NCBI GenBank assembly: GCA_965662545.1 | Contig: CBFIHZ010000001.1 | Coordinates: 1 to 64,000 of the forward strand | DNA length: 64,000 nucleotides | Direction of reading: 5' to 3' | Source of the DNA: CPC320 sp002684375 | Lineage (GTDB): Bacteria; Pseudomonadota; Alphaproteobacteria; Rhodobacterales; Rhodobacteraceae | Shown: positions 25,234-34,977 of the stretch, piece by piece | Numbering within the stretch: position 1 is the stretch's first letter | Layout: every line of letters begins with the position of its first letter | Made by a program: the position numbers and the translations under genes | Notes under the pieces: generated by a model | Databases searched by the model: none | The model's input: the letters and a program-made list of their open reading frames with translations, nothing else | Told to the model about the DNA's origin: nothing

Positions 25234-26622
25234 ATGCCAATTGAAATTCGCAACCCCGCCGCTCCCGATCAGATCGTCGCCACGTATGATGAAACACCGG
25301 ATAACGCTTTGGATGAGGTGGTAGCGCGCGCGCGCGCGGCGCAGCTGGAATGGGCTGCGCTGCCCCAGCCTGAACGCGGCGTCATGGTCACCAATTTCGT
25401 GAATGCTTTAGAGACAAGGTCCGAAGAAATTGCCAAGTCCATCACCAAAGAAATGGGCAAGCCACTGGCTGAGGCCCGTGGCGAGGCAATGAAAGCGCTG
25501 GGTGAGGCCCGCGCCTCGGTCGCGCGGGCCAATGCGCCCATTGGAGAGGTCTTTGGCTCCCAAATTCCGGGAACTGTCAGCTATTCAACCCGGCGTCCAC
25601 GTGGCGTTATCCTGGGGATCAACCCATGGAACTTCCCGTTCAGTACGCCGATGCGAAAGGCGATCCCCGCGCTGGTCTATGGCAATGCGATTATCCTCAA
25701 GCCCGCGTCTTTGACCCCGGGGGCTGTGGCTTTAATGGCTGAGGTTGCAGCCAGTACACTGCCCGAAAATTTGGTGCAGGCGGTGATTGGGAGGGGGGCG
25801 TTGGGGCAGGCGCTTGCCGAACATCGCGGCATCGATGCGGTGAGTTTCACGGGATCAGTTGAGGTTGGCAAGCGCGTGGCCACCGCGGCGGCTGGGCATC
25901 TGGCCGAAGTATCGTTGGAACTTGGCGGAAAGAACCCGGCGATCCTTAACGACGCTAGCGATCTTGAGAAGGTGCTGGATCAGATTTTATTGGCGGCCTT
26001 TGCCGTATGTGGGCAGCGCTGTACTGCCGTCAGCCGGGTGATTGTTCACCGAGATATTGAAGAGGCGGTGGTGTCAGGACTTGCCGCCCGTGCTGCAGCA
26101 ATGGAGCCTATGGATGGTATGATTGAGGGCGCAAAAATCGGGCCGCTGGCAAGCGCGCAACAGCTCGAGGATGTGGCGGGGTTCGTGAGCCGTGCCGTGT
26201 CGGATGGTGCCGTAATCGCCGCAGGCGGGCACCGACTTGAAAGTCCCGGAGGGGGATATTTTTATGCGCCGACGATCCTGCGCGGCGTGACGCGCGACAT
26301 GGAAATTGCCCGGCAAGAGGTGTTTGGTCCGGTGCTGTCTTTAATTGCCTATGACACAGTTGATGAGGCATTGAGTATCGCCAACGATACTGCATTTGGA
26401 CTGTCATCTTGCCTGTATTCCGAGCGCACCGATCTTGTTGAACGTTTCGTTGCAGAAAGCGAAAGCGGCATGCTGCACGTCAATGCAGGCAGTTTTCCGG
26501 AAAATCATCTGCCGTTTGTCGGCATTAAGGACAGCTCTATGGGGGTTGGGGGCTCAAACGGGCCGTCGACAATTCAATTTTACACAACCGAACATGCCGT
26601 TTACCGTCGCGCGTGCGTCTGA
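25234..26622 (+). CDS. Aldehyde dehydrogenase (succinate-semialdehyde dehydrogenase-like)
   Basis: 462 residues with NPWNFPFSTPMRK, AIILKPASLTPG, VSFTGSVEVGK, LELGGKNPAI and the catalytic Cys in VCGQRCTAVSR. The length and the MPIEIRNPAAPDQ start fit the succinate-semialdehyde dehydrogenase branch. It lies 42 bases after the GMC oxidoreductase, with AAGAAAGAAG upstream, and would turn that enzyme's aldehyde into an acid. A short GC-alternating run (CGCGCGCGCG, near 25328) lies within the gene. Confidence 0.93.
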   Translation: MPIEIRNPAAPDQIVATYDETPDNALDEVVARARAAQLEWAALPQPERGVMVTNFVNALETRSEEIAKSITKEMGKPLAEARGEAMKALGEARASVARANAPIGEVFGSQIPGTVSYSTRRPRGVILGINPWNFPFSTPMRKAIPALVYGNAIILKPASLTPGAVALMAEVAASTLPENLVQAVIGRGALGQALAEHRGIDAVSFTGSVEVGKRVATAAAGHLAEVSLELGGKNPAILNDASDLEKVLDQILLAAFAVCGQRCTAVSRVIVHRDIEEAVVSGLAARAAAMEPMDGMIEGAKIGPLASAQQLEDVAGFVSRAVSDGAVIAAGGHRLESPGGGYFYAPTILRGVTRDMEIARQEVFGPVLSLIAYDTVDEALSIANDTAFGLSSCLYSERTDLVERFVAESESGMLHVNAGSFPENHLPFVGIKDSSMGVGGSNGPSTIQFYTTEHAVYRRACV

Positions 26623-26646
26623 CGCCGATTAACTGGAGCGCTTAAA

Positions 26647-28254
26647 ATGACTGATAAGCCAAATATTTTAGTTATTATGGCCGATCAACTGGCCCCGCAG
26701 GCATTGTCATTTTATGGCAATCCAGTTTGTAAAACGCCAAACCTTGACCGACTTGCTGCCAATAGCGTGGTGTTTGATAACGCGTATTGCAACTATCCAT
26801 TGTGCGTTCCGTCGCGGGCCTCGATGATGTCTGGCAGGCTTACGCCCAAAATTGAGGTTTGGGACAATGCCTGTGAATTGCCATCCCGGCAACCAACGCT
26901 GGCACATCACATGCGGCACTTGGGGTATCATACTGTGCTGTCGGGAAAAATGCACTTTATCGGCCCGGATCAGCTGCATGGTTTTGACGAGCGCACAGTG
27001 ACGGATGTTTATCCATCGGAATACGATTGGGTGGCAGATTGGGAGGCGGGTCCAGCCTTTGTGCCCTCTGCCACTGGAATGAATGGCGTGGTTGAAGCCG
27101 GTCCAGCGGCTCGGACCTTGCAAGAAGACTTTGACGAAGAGGTTGCGCATTGCGCGGTGCAATCGATCTATGATCTGGCCCGGCGTGGGGCGGACGCCGG
27201 ACCATGGTTCCATCTGGCATCTTTTACCAGTCCGCACACGCCGTTTGTTGCCGACAAACGGTATTGGGATCGTTATCATCCGGATGACATCGACATGCCT
27301 GCGGTCAAAACACTGCCTTTCGAGGCTTTAGATTACGCCTCTCGTGCTTTGTTTTTTGCACATGGCAGGCACCGGCACCGGGTGACAGAGGACGATCAGC
27401 GCCGCGCCCGTCAAGGGTATTACGCAATGATCTCGTTTATTGACGACAAGGTGGGAGAATTGGTGCAGGCGTTGGAGGCCAGTGGTCAGGCCGAGAACAC
27501 CGTGGTGGTTTTCTGCGCAGACCATGGTGAAATGCTGGGCGAGCGTGGTATGTGGTTCAAGCAAAGTTTTTTTGAGTGGTCCGCGCGTGTGCCCCTCACG
27601 GTGTCGGCGCCTGCGCGGTACGCGCCACGTCGTGTGAGCGAATGTGTATCCCTCGTCGATTTGTTGCCGACGCTGGTGGGCATCGGTGGCGGTGAGGTGA
27701 AGCTGCCATGCGACGGTGAAAGTCTCGAGGCGGCGCTTGACGGTCGGCCGACCCGAGATCTGGTGATCTGTGATTATAGTGGCATCGGCCCCTGTGTTCC
27801 GACTAGAATGGTGCGCCAGGGGCGATACAAGCTGATGTACACCCATGGTCATCCAGACCTGCTCTTTGATCTTGAGACAGATCCGAACGAGCTTCATAAT
27901 CTAGCTGAGGATTCAACCCATGCGGCGACACTGAAACGGCTAAAATTTATTTTGATGGATGGTTGGGATCCCGAGGAAATCGACCGCATCATTCGCCAAG
28001 GTCAGGCAGAGCGATTATTTCTCAAGACCACGCCGGGCCCGCCTGCCGATTGGAATTTTGTGGCACGAAACGGAGATGGTGCGCGTTATGTCAGGCGTGG
28101 TACAGGCGGGGTAGATGGTACCAAAGCCAATCGTCGCTTGCCGCGAATTGACCCCGTCGCGCCTCACTTTCCCGCTATTTCCAAGTGTGATGTCGCCGCA
28201 ATCCTTGAAAATCGGATGCCTATACCTGATTATCTAACCGATGATGGAAATTGA
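26647..28254 (+). CDS. Choline-sulfatase-like type I sulfatase
   Basis: 535 residues. The formylglycine precursor is Cys53 in PLCVPSRASMMSGR; MADQ (Asp13) and CADHGEMLGERG give the metal site. Segments such as YHTVLSGKMHFIGPDQLHGF and the tail around MDGWDPEEIDRIIRQGQAERL closely follow choline-sulfatase BetC. It hydrolyses a sulfate ester, releasing an alcohol. There is no signal peptide, so it acts in the cytoplasm. It is 24 bases after the aldehyde dehydrogenase in the same operon, and should be matured by the FGE upstream. A substrate other than choline sulfate remains possible because the neighbours are not BetA/BetB orthologues by eye. Confidence 0.92.
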   Translation: MTDKPNILVIMADQLAPQALSFYGNPVCKTPNLDRLAANSVVFDNAYCNYPLCVPSRASMMSGRLTPKIEVWDNACELPSRQPTLAHHMRHLGYHTVLSGKMHFIGPDQLHGFDERTVTDVYPSEYDWVADWEAGPAFVPSATGMNGVVEAGPAARTLQEDFDEEVAHCAVQSIYDLARRGADAGPWFHLASFTSPHTPFVADKRYWDRYHPDDIDMPAVKTLPFEALDYASRALFFAHGRHRHRVTEDDQRRARQGYYAMISFIDDKVGELVQALEASGQAENTVVVFCADHGEMLGERGMWFKQSFFEWSARVPLTVSAPARYAPRRVSECVSLVDLLPTLVGIGGGEVKLPCDGESLEAALDGRPTRDLVICDYSGIGPCVPTRMVRQGRYKLMYTHGHPDLLFDLETDPNELHNLAEDSTHAATLKRLKFILMDGWDPEEIDRIIRQGQAERLFLKTTPGPPADWNFVARNGDGARYVRRGTGGVDGTKANRRLPRIDPVAPHFPAISKCDVAAILENRMPIPDYLTDDGN

Positions 28255-28444
28255 CCAAAGTCTTTCATCCTATGGCCAGTTGATGTCTTTTGAAAAAATC
28301 TTGAAGGGTATTAAACTCTAGAGCGCCGTCCTGAAAAAGAGGCGGGGTGCCCTGCGTTAAAGGGCCAGTGCCTTGACTGTTTATCTCTGCTACCCGATTG
28401 CGCCATTTACTTGGCTATGGCCATGAAAATACTCGGTGCGGCGA

Positions 28445-29962
28445 TCAGCCGGAATTATTTTTTGGCAGCGGAAACCCAAAGCGTTGATAGGACTCTGCAG
28501 GGGCGTCTAATGCTATCATATTGTCGATAATATACGCCTGCATACGCGCCTTGATCTCAGGGTCATCAAGTGGTTTGCTCTGCGCCGGATCCAGAGACAG
28601 ATCATACAGGCAGGACTGCTGGTCGGCGAAACTCAGGCCCTGCACCTCAACGGGTGTGCCATGTTCATCGGTCTTTGGGTTAAGGCGCAAAACTGGCACG
28701 CCTTTTGTGAAACTAAACGAGGGGTGCAATGTGGCATCTGCCAGTTCGCGAATGGCAAAACGCGCGGTCATCCGAGTTGGCATCAACGTGTATTCGAAAA
28801 GATGTTCGGCCGCGTCCACTTTTGGATAGTGAAAATAGCTATAGCGTCCGTCACAGACATTGATTGCTGCCCCAAAATAGCCGAACACGACACTCTCGCG
28901 TATTTGTTGATCTGCAGTAAGGCTTGGCAGCAAAGATTTGCCCGTTACATCGTCCGGGATGGGAATGTGGCACATATCCAGCAATGTCGGCATTATGTCA
29001 GTGGTCTGGGTCAGCAGGCTGCGTCGTGTCCCTCCTTGATCGGCGAAATCAGGGTGATAAATCATTAGCGGTATATGCGCGATCTCGTCGTAAACTGGCA
29101 TCCGATTTTTGGCCCACCAATCGTGCTCCCCCAGCAAAAACCCGTGATCCGTGGTCAGCACTAAGGCGGTATCAGACCACATGTCGTGTTCATCAAAGTA
29201 GTCGAGCAACTCGCCAAAATATTCGTCAGTCATACTCACTAGGGCTGAATAGTTCGCTCTGAGTTCTGCAATTTCTTCAGGTGTTTCTGTGACCTTGTCA
29301 TAAATCGGCCAGTCCAGAATCGGCCCCTTGTAGCTTGTTTTATAATGCGACCGGAAACGCTCTGGTGCATGAAACGGTTCATGCGGGTCAAAACACTCAA
29401 GTTGCAAAAACCAGTTGTCCGCTTGTTTGTTCTGCAGCAAAAATTCATTGGCCAGTTTAAACAATTGTGGTGAACAGTAATCTTCCTCTTTTTCCATATA
29501 TTGCCGGTTGATCATATAGTTTAATCGGTGATGTTGTTTGGGATGATAGCCCGCTTTTAAATTATCCAGATCTGGGGCCACTTGCGCCCGCCAGCGATCT
29601 ATTGCCTGTCCACGCACCAGTTCCCATGAGGCATAACGTTGATGATATGTCGCCCCGCCATCGGCAAAATAATGATGATGATCCGTGATCAGATGCGAAT
29701 ATGTTCCGTTCTGTTTTAGCAATTGTGGTAATGAGTCATCAAAAGGCTCGAGTGGCCCCCAGCTTCGATGCAGAAAATGGCTGCGACCGGTATGGAGATC
29801 ACGACGCGCAGGCATACAGGGCAAACTGCCGACATAATGATTGTCAAAGGTGACCGCACGTTGTTGAAACCGGGTGAAATTTGGTGTTTTTACAGTTGTG
29901 GAACCGTAGGGCTCCATCGCGTTTCTGTTCAGCGAATCCAGCAGTACAAAGACGATTTTCAT
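28445..29962 (-). CDS. Second type I sulfatase with CMPAR active-site motif
   Basis: 505 residues. The active-site motif is LPCMPARRDLHTGR with Cys49; metal ligands are in LLDSLNR (Asp9) and TTDHGFLLGEHD. The CxPAR form differs from the CxPSR of the other sulfatase but keeps the Cys, Pro and Arg needed for conversion to formylglycine. No signal peptide is present. It is the last gene of a minus-strand operon with the ROK regulator and TRAP transporter, facing the other sulfatase gene. Its substrate is unknown; phosphonate or phosphodiester hydrolysis cannot be excluded in this superfamily. Confidence 0.9.
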   Translation of the reverse strand: MKIVFVLLDSLNRNAMEPYGSTTVKTPNFTRFQQRAVTFDNHYVGSLPCMPARRDLHTGRSHFLHRSWGPLEPFDDSLPQLLKQNGTYSHLITDHHHYFADGGATYHQRYASWELVRGQAIDRWRAQVAPDLDNLKAGYHPKQHHRLNYMINRQYMEKEEDYCSPQLFKLANEFLLQNKQADNWFLQLECFDPHEPFHAPERFRSHYKTSYKGPILDWPIYDKVTETPEEIAELRANYSALVSMTDEYFGELLDYFDEHDMWSDTALVLTTDHGFLLGEHDWWAKNRMPVYDEIAHIPLMIYHPDFADQGGTRRSLLTQTTDIMPTLLDMCHIPIPDDVTGKSLLPSLTADQQIRESVVFGYFGAAINVCDGRYSYFHYPKVDAAEHLFEYTLMPTRMTARFAIRELADATLHPSFSFTKGVPVLRLNPKTDEHGTPVEVQGLSFADQQSCLYDLSLDPAQSKPLDDPEIKARMQAYIIDNMIALDAPAESYQRFGFPLPKNNSG

Positions 29963-30042
29963 TTTGGCAAACTATCACTAAATATCTTGAAATGGCGGCC
30001 ACGCGTTGAAAAACGCGCGGCCATTTTATGATGTCAAATACC

Positions 30043-31029
30043 TTACTTGGCAACGCGTTTGACAAAATCTTCAACACCAGCAACGCCGGCTTCGCGATAA
30101 TAGCGCAATGCCCCTGGGTGCACTGGTACAGTGAAACCGTTCAGGATGGCATCTTTCTTAACCGATTTCCAAGCTGGATGGACCGTTGCCATGAAATCGA
30201 GGTTTTCCATCACGGCTTTGGTGGCCTGATAGACGATATCTTCCGGGACCTCAGATTTGATCAACAGGACATTTCCAAGTCGGTAGGACATGACGCTGTC
30301 GGGTTGATCTGCATAGGTGTTTGCGGGAAGATCGCCCTCGGTATAAGCGGGCGCGTCGGCGCGAATTTTAGCCGAAAGCGCGCGAGGTATGTCGAGAATT
30401 CGGACCTTGTGCTGTGATTTCAGCTTGATGACGGGAGGCATTGGCGGTGAGCCGTTCCAGATCAGAGCATCGAGTTGACCATCGCCCAGCATGTCAACCA
30501 TCGTCGGCAATTTCACCCGAAAATCCTTGAAATCTTTGCCCGGCTCCAAACCTAATGTCGCGACCAGCGTTTCTGCATCCAACATCGATGTACCACCGGG
30601 TTGCCCCATGCCAACGCGCTTACCCTTTAGGTCGGCTGGCGTTTTGATGTCAGAGCTATCCTTGACGATAACATGCATGACGATCGGTTTGATCGACATC
30701 CAGCCAACAATTTGGCCCGGAGCCTGGCCGGCATAAGTGCCTTGCGCGTGATGCGCGTCATAGGCCAGTTTGGTATTGGAAAATCCTGCCTCAACCTTGC
30801 TGTCGAGCATCAGCTGTACATTGGCTACATATCCCTTTGTACCTTCTGCTGCAGCCTGCACGCCTGAAACGTTCTTGTTTACCAACTCAGAGATTCCAGC
30901 CGCCCATTGATAGGCGGTGTTGCCAACGGGATTTGAGCCAATCGATAGATAGGTATCGGCATTTGCTTGCACGGCGAGCGCCATAGTTAACGCAACACCG
31001 GTCGCTGACATATAATTTAAAAGTTTCAT
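30043..31029 (-). CDS. TAXI-family TRAP transporter substrate-binding protein
   Basis: 328 residues. An N-terminal signal peptide (LLNYMSATGVALTMALAVQANA) is followed by YLSIGSNPVGNTAYQWAAGISELVN, the TAXI-type opening, and later KGKRVGMGQPGGTSMLDAETL. It binds the substrate in the periplasm and hands it to the TRAP permease. The ATG follows GAGGAGAG. It sits between the fused permease and the sulfatase, 63 and 80 bases away, so the imported molecule is plausibly the sulfate ester acted on in this locus. Confidence 0.94.
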   Translation of the reverse strand: MKLLNYMSATGVALTMALAVQANADTYLSIGSNPVGNTAYQWAAGISELVNKNVSGVQAAAEGTKGYVANVQLMLDSKVEAGFSNTKLAYDAHHAQGTYAGQAPGQIVGWMSIKPIVMHVIVKDSSDIKTPADLKGKRVGMGQPGGTSMLDAETLVATLGLEPGKDFKDFRVKLPTMVDMLGDGQLDALIWNGSPPMPPVIKLKSQHKVRILDIPRALSAKIRADAPAYTEGDLPANTYADQPDSVMSYRLGNVLLIKSEVPEDIVYQATKAVMENLDFMATVHPAWKSVKKDAILNGFTVPVHPGALRYYREAGVAGVEDFVKRVAK

Positions 31030-31092
31030 TTTCTCTCCTCCTTTAAAAAACTATCGGCCGGTTACTATAAAGTGTTTATGGCTTGGATAGTT

Positions 31093-32961
31093 TTATGTTT
31101 TGGCCAATTTTTTAGCTATCAGTACGGCCACAACGATAGCTGCTCCAGTAATTTTATAAGTGGTATCTGGCATCAAAAGTGCGATTGCTGCCACGCCCAG
31201 AAGTCCGCGTATTGCCAGTGGAATGCGATTGATAAACTGTCCCTGAATAACACAGGCCAATACCAGAATGCCGATCACCGACGTCACGAAAATGCCGGCA
31301 ATCTCCAAGAGGCTGCCTTCGCCTAGTAGCCGCGGTTCAATGACAAAAAAGTAGGGCAATAGGAATGCTACAAATCCGTATTTAACGGCCACCATTGAAA
31401 CCCGCATGGGGGGATCTCGTGAAATAGCTGCTGCTGCAAAAGCTGCCAGTGCGACGGGCGGAGTGATCGAGGATAACATCGCCGAATAGAACACAAACAT
31501 ATGCGCTGCCATCAAATCGACCCCCATGCTCACGAGGGCTGGGGCTGTGAGGGTCGCGACCAGGATATAGGCCGCTGCTGTGGGTAAACCCATGCCCAGA
31601 ACCAAAGATGATACCATCGTCAGCACCAGAGCCACCAACAGGTTGTTGCCCGAGATGGAAATAATGAAAGAACTGAATTTCAACCCAAGCCCGGTCAAGG
31701 TGACAACACCTATGATGATGCCGGCTGTTGCTGTGGCTAAAGCCACGGGCAGGATCGCTTCGGAGGCAGAAACGGCGGCGCGGATCAATTGCCGTGGTCC
31801 CATTCGGCTGGAAGGCCGCAAGAGTGAAAGTGCCAAAAGACAAATTATGCCTGCCATCGATGAGTACATGACCGAATACCCAGAAACCAGAGCCCCGATG
31901 AAGACCGGAATGGACAAGAGCACATGGCCACTGCGCAGCAGCGACTGGCTTACGTCAGGCACCTCGAGGCTATCCAAGGGCTTGAGGCCGGTCTTGACCG
32001 CTTCGAGATGAACTGTGGCAAAGACTGCAATATAGAATAACACTGCTGGTATTAGAGCTGCAGCCGTTATCTCTAGATATGGAACTTCCATAATATCGGC
32101 CATCAAAAAGGCCGCCGCGCCCATGATGGGTGGCATCAATTGTCCCCCCGTAGAGGCAACAGCTTCGACGCCAGCGGCTACACTTGGTTTATATCCGGCG
32201 CGCCGCATCAACGGTATGCTGATGGTCCCGGTGGTCAACACATTGGCCACGGCAGTTCCCGAGATCATGCCCATTAGGCTGCTGCCTACCACGGCCGCTT
32301 TTGCCGGGCCTCCGCGCGAATTTTTTGTTGTGGCCAGAGCTATATCCATCAACACGCCGCTGGCGCCAGATCGCTCAAGCAGCGCACCCAGAACAACAAT
32401 CACAATCACAAAGGTGGCGCTGACCCCAAGGGGGGTGCCATAAATACCATCTGCTCCCAGATAGACCTGTTCCAAAATCCGCTGCAGATCATACCCCCGA
32501 TGGGAAAGCATATCGGGAAACTGTCGACCAAAATGAGCGTATATCACAAAGAAGACTGCCAGACCTACCATCGACCAACCAATTGTGCGCCGTGTTGCAT
32601 CTAGCAATAGGATAATCGCCAGGATCGCGATCGGCATTTCCCAATCGGTCATCGACCCGTAACGCGCCGCAACCTCATCATAGAAAAGAAACTGATAGCC
32701 TGCAGCCAATGCTGCAATTACGCCAAGGACAACGAATTTCATCTTGGTCCAGCTAAGCTGCTGACCATTTTGATCGGCCATCCCGTAAAGGCGGACATAT
32801 ACCAACAATAAAACAAGGGACAGATGGACCCCGCGCTGGATAATATCCGGAAACACGCCGAAAAGTGCCGTGTAGAGGGAAAACAACACCAATACGACGC
32901 TCAAGAGCATAAAGCCGCTCTTGGGCAGTCCGGTCAACTGGGGGCTCTCAGTGTCGATCAA
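31093..32961 (-). CDS. TRAP transporter fused permease (4TM/12TM)
   Basis: 622 residues, almost wholly hydrophobic, fusing the small DctQ-like part (about residues 1-170) to the large DctM-like part. The latter has GVLMDIALATTKNSRGGPAKAAVVGSS and GMGLPTAAAYILVATLTAPAL, typical of TAXI-linked fused permeases. It moves the substrate across the inner membrane with a sodium gradient. The start is TTG overlapping the ROK stop (TTGA), with AAGGTGGTG upstream, so the genes are translationally coupled. Confidence 0.95.
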   Translation of the reverse strand: MIDTESPQLTGLPKSGFMLLSVVLVLFSLYTALFGVFPDIIQRGVHLSLVLLLVYVRLYGMADQNGQQLSWTKMKFVVLGVIAALAAGYQFLFYDEVAARYGSMTDWEMPIAILAIILLLDATRRTIGWSMVGLAVFFVIYAHFGRQFPDMLSHRGYDLQRILEQVYLGADGIYGTPLGVSATFVIVIVVLGALLERSGASGVLMDIALATTKNSRGGPAKAAVVGSSLMGMISGTAVANVLTTGTISIPLMRRAGYKPSVAAGVEAVASTGGQLMPPIMGAAAFLMADIMEVPYLEITAAALIPAVLFYIAVFATVHLEAVKTGLKPLDSLEVPDVSQSLLRSGHVLLSIPVFIGALVSGYSVMYSSMAGIICLLALSLLRPSSRMGPRQLIRAAVSASEAILPVALATATAGIIIGVVTLTGLGLKFSSFIISISGNNLLVALVLTMVSSLVLGMGLPTAAAYILVATLTAPALVSMGVDLMAAHMFVFYSAMLSSITPPVALAAFAAAAISRDPPMRVSMVAVKYGFVAFLLPYFFVIEPRLLGEGSLLEIAGIFVTSVIGILVLACVIQGQFINRIPLAIRGLLGVAAIALLMPDTTYKITGAAIVVAVLIAKKLAKT

Positions 32962-34202
32962 AAGGACACCACCTTTTCATTGAATATGGCGTCCGGTTCT
33001 TGATCAAAGCTGAAGTTGGGCGAATAGACCAGATTGGATAGGGCCAGATAGGCAGATGCCATGGAGGGCGTTACAATCTCGGCCTCAGTGGCCAGAGTGA
33101 TTTTTGCTGAAAAGCCAAGCTCGATTAGGCCCTGATGAAAAGCATTTGCGTAACTGGGATGCCGGCCCAGCGGTCCGGTCAGACAGACAGTTTCTGGATT
33201 AAGTATTTGCAGGCTCGGCATCAGATGTCTCGCCAAAGCTGTCCCGGCCTCGACCAACACCTTATGGGCCTTTTCCGCAACGAAGGTATTGTCACCGAGC
33301 AATTTCTCAAGCTGTGCATTGTGCCAGCGAAATTGGTTGATCGTACCGTATGACTGTTTGGTAATGCCCATTTTCATCATTACCGCCCACCCCGACGCGA
33401 CTGTGTTGAGACATCCTCTTTTTCCGCAAGAACATATGTGTCCCTTAGGTTCTGCCAAAACATGCCCGAGATCACCGCCGAGGTTTTGCTCGCCGCGCAA
33501 CAGTTCGCCACCGACCATGACCGCCCCCCCAAGACCAAGGGCAGACCGGATTAAAACCAAATCATCAACATTGGCCAAGCCGCCAAATCGCGTTTCGGCT
33601 AAAGCGATGCACCGGTTCACGTTTTCAATTGCCACCGGCATGTCGAACAGTTTGGTCAAACTGCTTTTTAGATCAAATTTAGGCCACCCCAAATAGGGCG
33701 CGCGCTCGAGTCCTTTGCCTTCGCGACTGAGATATCCGGCAACGGCGAAACCGACGCCGAACACCCGGTGATCCGGCACCTTGTTGCGCTTTAAAACATC
33801 GCGCGAAAGGTGGTGAATTTGCTCCAAGGTTTTGACAGGGTCGTCGAGCCTGTCTGGAACAAATTTGACTTCTTCAATACGTTGACCGCCAATATCCGCG
33901 AGGACGATGCTAGAATTTGTTGCGATCGCGCTTACGCCCAGAACATATCCGCCTGGGGGATGAATTTTTAATCCCACCCGACGGCGCCCTGGTTGTACGA
34001 CTGCATGCGTGGCTTGGCCTTCGACAATCAGGTTGGCCTGAATGAGCTCATTGACGATGTTGGAGATTGCAGCGTTTGTCCGCTTAACCGCAGTTGAGAG
34101 CGCCGTGCGGTCGACGCCTGGTCGCTCAAAGATGAGACGCATCACGTTGGCTCTATTTGACCTTCGTATACTGTCATTTTTTTCGCCGAAAGTTTTACCC
34201 AA
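32958..34202 (-). CDS. ROK family transcriptional regulator (NagC/XylR type)
   Basis: 414 residues. The N-terminal winged helix-turn-helix (RSNRANVMRLIFERPGVDRTALSTAVKRTNAAISNIVNEL) is followed by a ROK sugar-kinase-like domain with the zinc motif HICSCGKRGCLN. It heads the operon of TRAP transporter and sulfatase. ROK regulators respond to sugars or sugar phosphates, which hints that the substrate may be a carbohydrate-like sulfate ester. The upstream DNA is very AT-rich with TTAATTAA-type symmetric elements. Confidence 0.93.
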   Translation of the reverse strand: MGKTFGEKNDSIRRSNRANVMRLIFERPGVDRTALSTAVKRTNAAISNIVNELIQANLIVEGQATHAVVQPGRRRVGLKIHPPGGYVLGVSAIATNSSIVLADIGGQRIEEVKFVPDRLDDPVKTLEQIHHLSRDVLKRNKVPDHRVFGVGFAVAGYLSREGKGLERAPYLGWPKFDLKSSLTKLFDMPVAIENVNRCIALAETRFGGLANVDDLVLIRSALGLGGAVMVGGELLRGEQNLGGDLGHVLAEPKGHICSCGKRGCLNTVASGWAVMMKMGITKQSYGTINQFRWHNAQLEKLLGDNTFVAEKAHKVLVEAGTALARHLMPSLQILNPETVCLTGPLGRHPSYANAFHQGLIELGFSAKITLATEAEIVTPSMASAYLALSNLVYSPNFSFDQEPDAIFNEKVVSF

Positions 34203-34977
34203 GCCGTATCCTCCAGAGGAATCGGCATCCTACCGAAGCTTTTTTCCCCTCCCATCTTAATTTAATAATTAATTTAATTAATAAATGTCAATACGTTTTA
34301 AAATGTAAGTTAGAAAGAGATGTAAAATTGGGTACTTTTGATGACGTCGCTATTTTTGGGGAGGAAAATATAGCGTGAGGTCTATTGAAAATTCGCGGAA
34401 CTAGCTTCAAAAAATGCTATTGTTAAACCGTATATTCAGAACAGTGATTGTGATCCAGTGACAGGTCGCAGAAGTCTAGAGCCGATATCAACGGGCGCCC
34501 CAATTTGTTATCAGGCGTAAAGTGGTGAAATTGAGTACTGGTCGCGTGTCCCACAATCCAAAAGCGGAGTTTGCCTATTTAAAAAAGGTTCCCAGAATTT
34601 TAAATTGAACTGTGTGGGGCATTAAGAGGCGTGCATGGCGTCAAGATATATACCAGTTAGTATGCTGATTAGTTGGAGAGTACGTTGAATGGCCAGAGAA
34701 TGCTCTGATCAATTTTGGGGGAGAGGTTGCCGATCTTTGCACCTGATAAACTTTGAGGTTTACTAAGGCAAAATTTCATAGGTGCGGCAGAAAATTTGAC
34801 CGATAATGGTGTGGCCAAATTAAATAGTATCAGAGAATGAGGCCAAGGAGGCGTTTGCAGGGAGTAGCAAAAAGGCGACTGAGTGAGCGCGCGCATTAAT
34901 GCAATTTTATTCCTGCTTTAAGCCCCTACCCAAGTATCTTGGTGTGTGTATGATCCCGGATAGCATAGGAGTGAGTC
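34203..34977. other. AT-rich intergenic region
   Basis: 775 bases with no gene I can support. Bases 34254-34290 are an AT-only stretch with repeated ATTAAT palindromes, suitable as the promoter/operator area of the ROK operon. A minus-strand frame of 75 codons (34669-34896) lacks a ribosome-binding site and family resemblance. The ribosome-binding site of the pentapeptide-repeat gene lies at the right edge. Confidence 0.45.

Noticed and set aside
25325..25340. Alternating CGCGCGCGCG run
   Set aside because: It lies inside the aldehyde dehydrogenase gene and is explained by Ala/Arg codons.
34669..34896. 75-codon minus-strand frame in the AT-rich gap
   Set aside because: No ribosome-binding site and no recognisable protein features.
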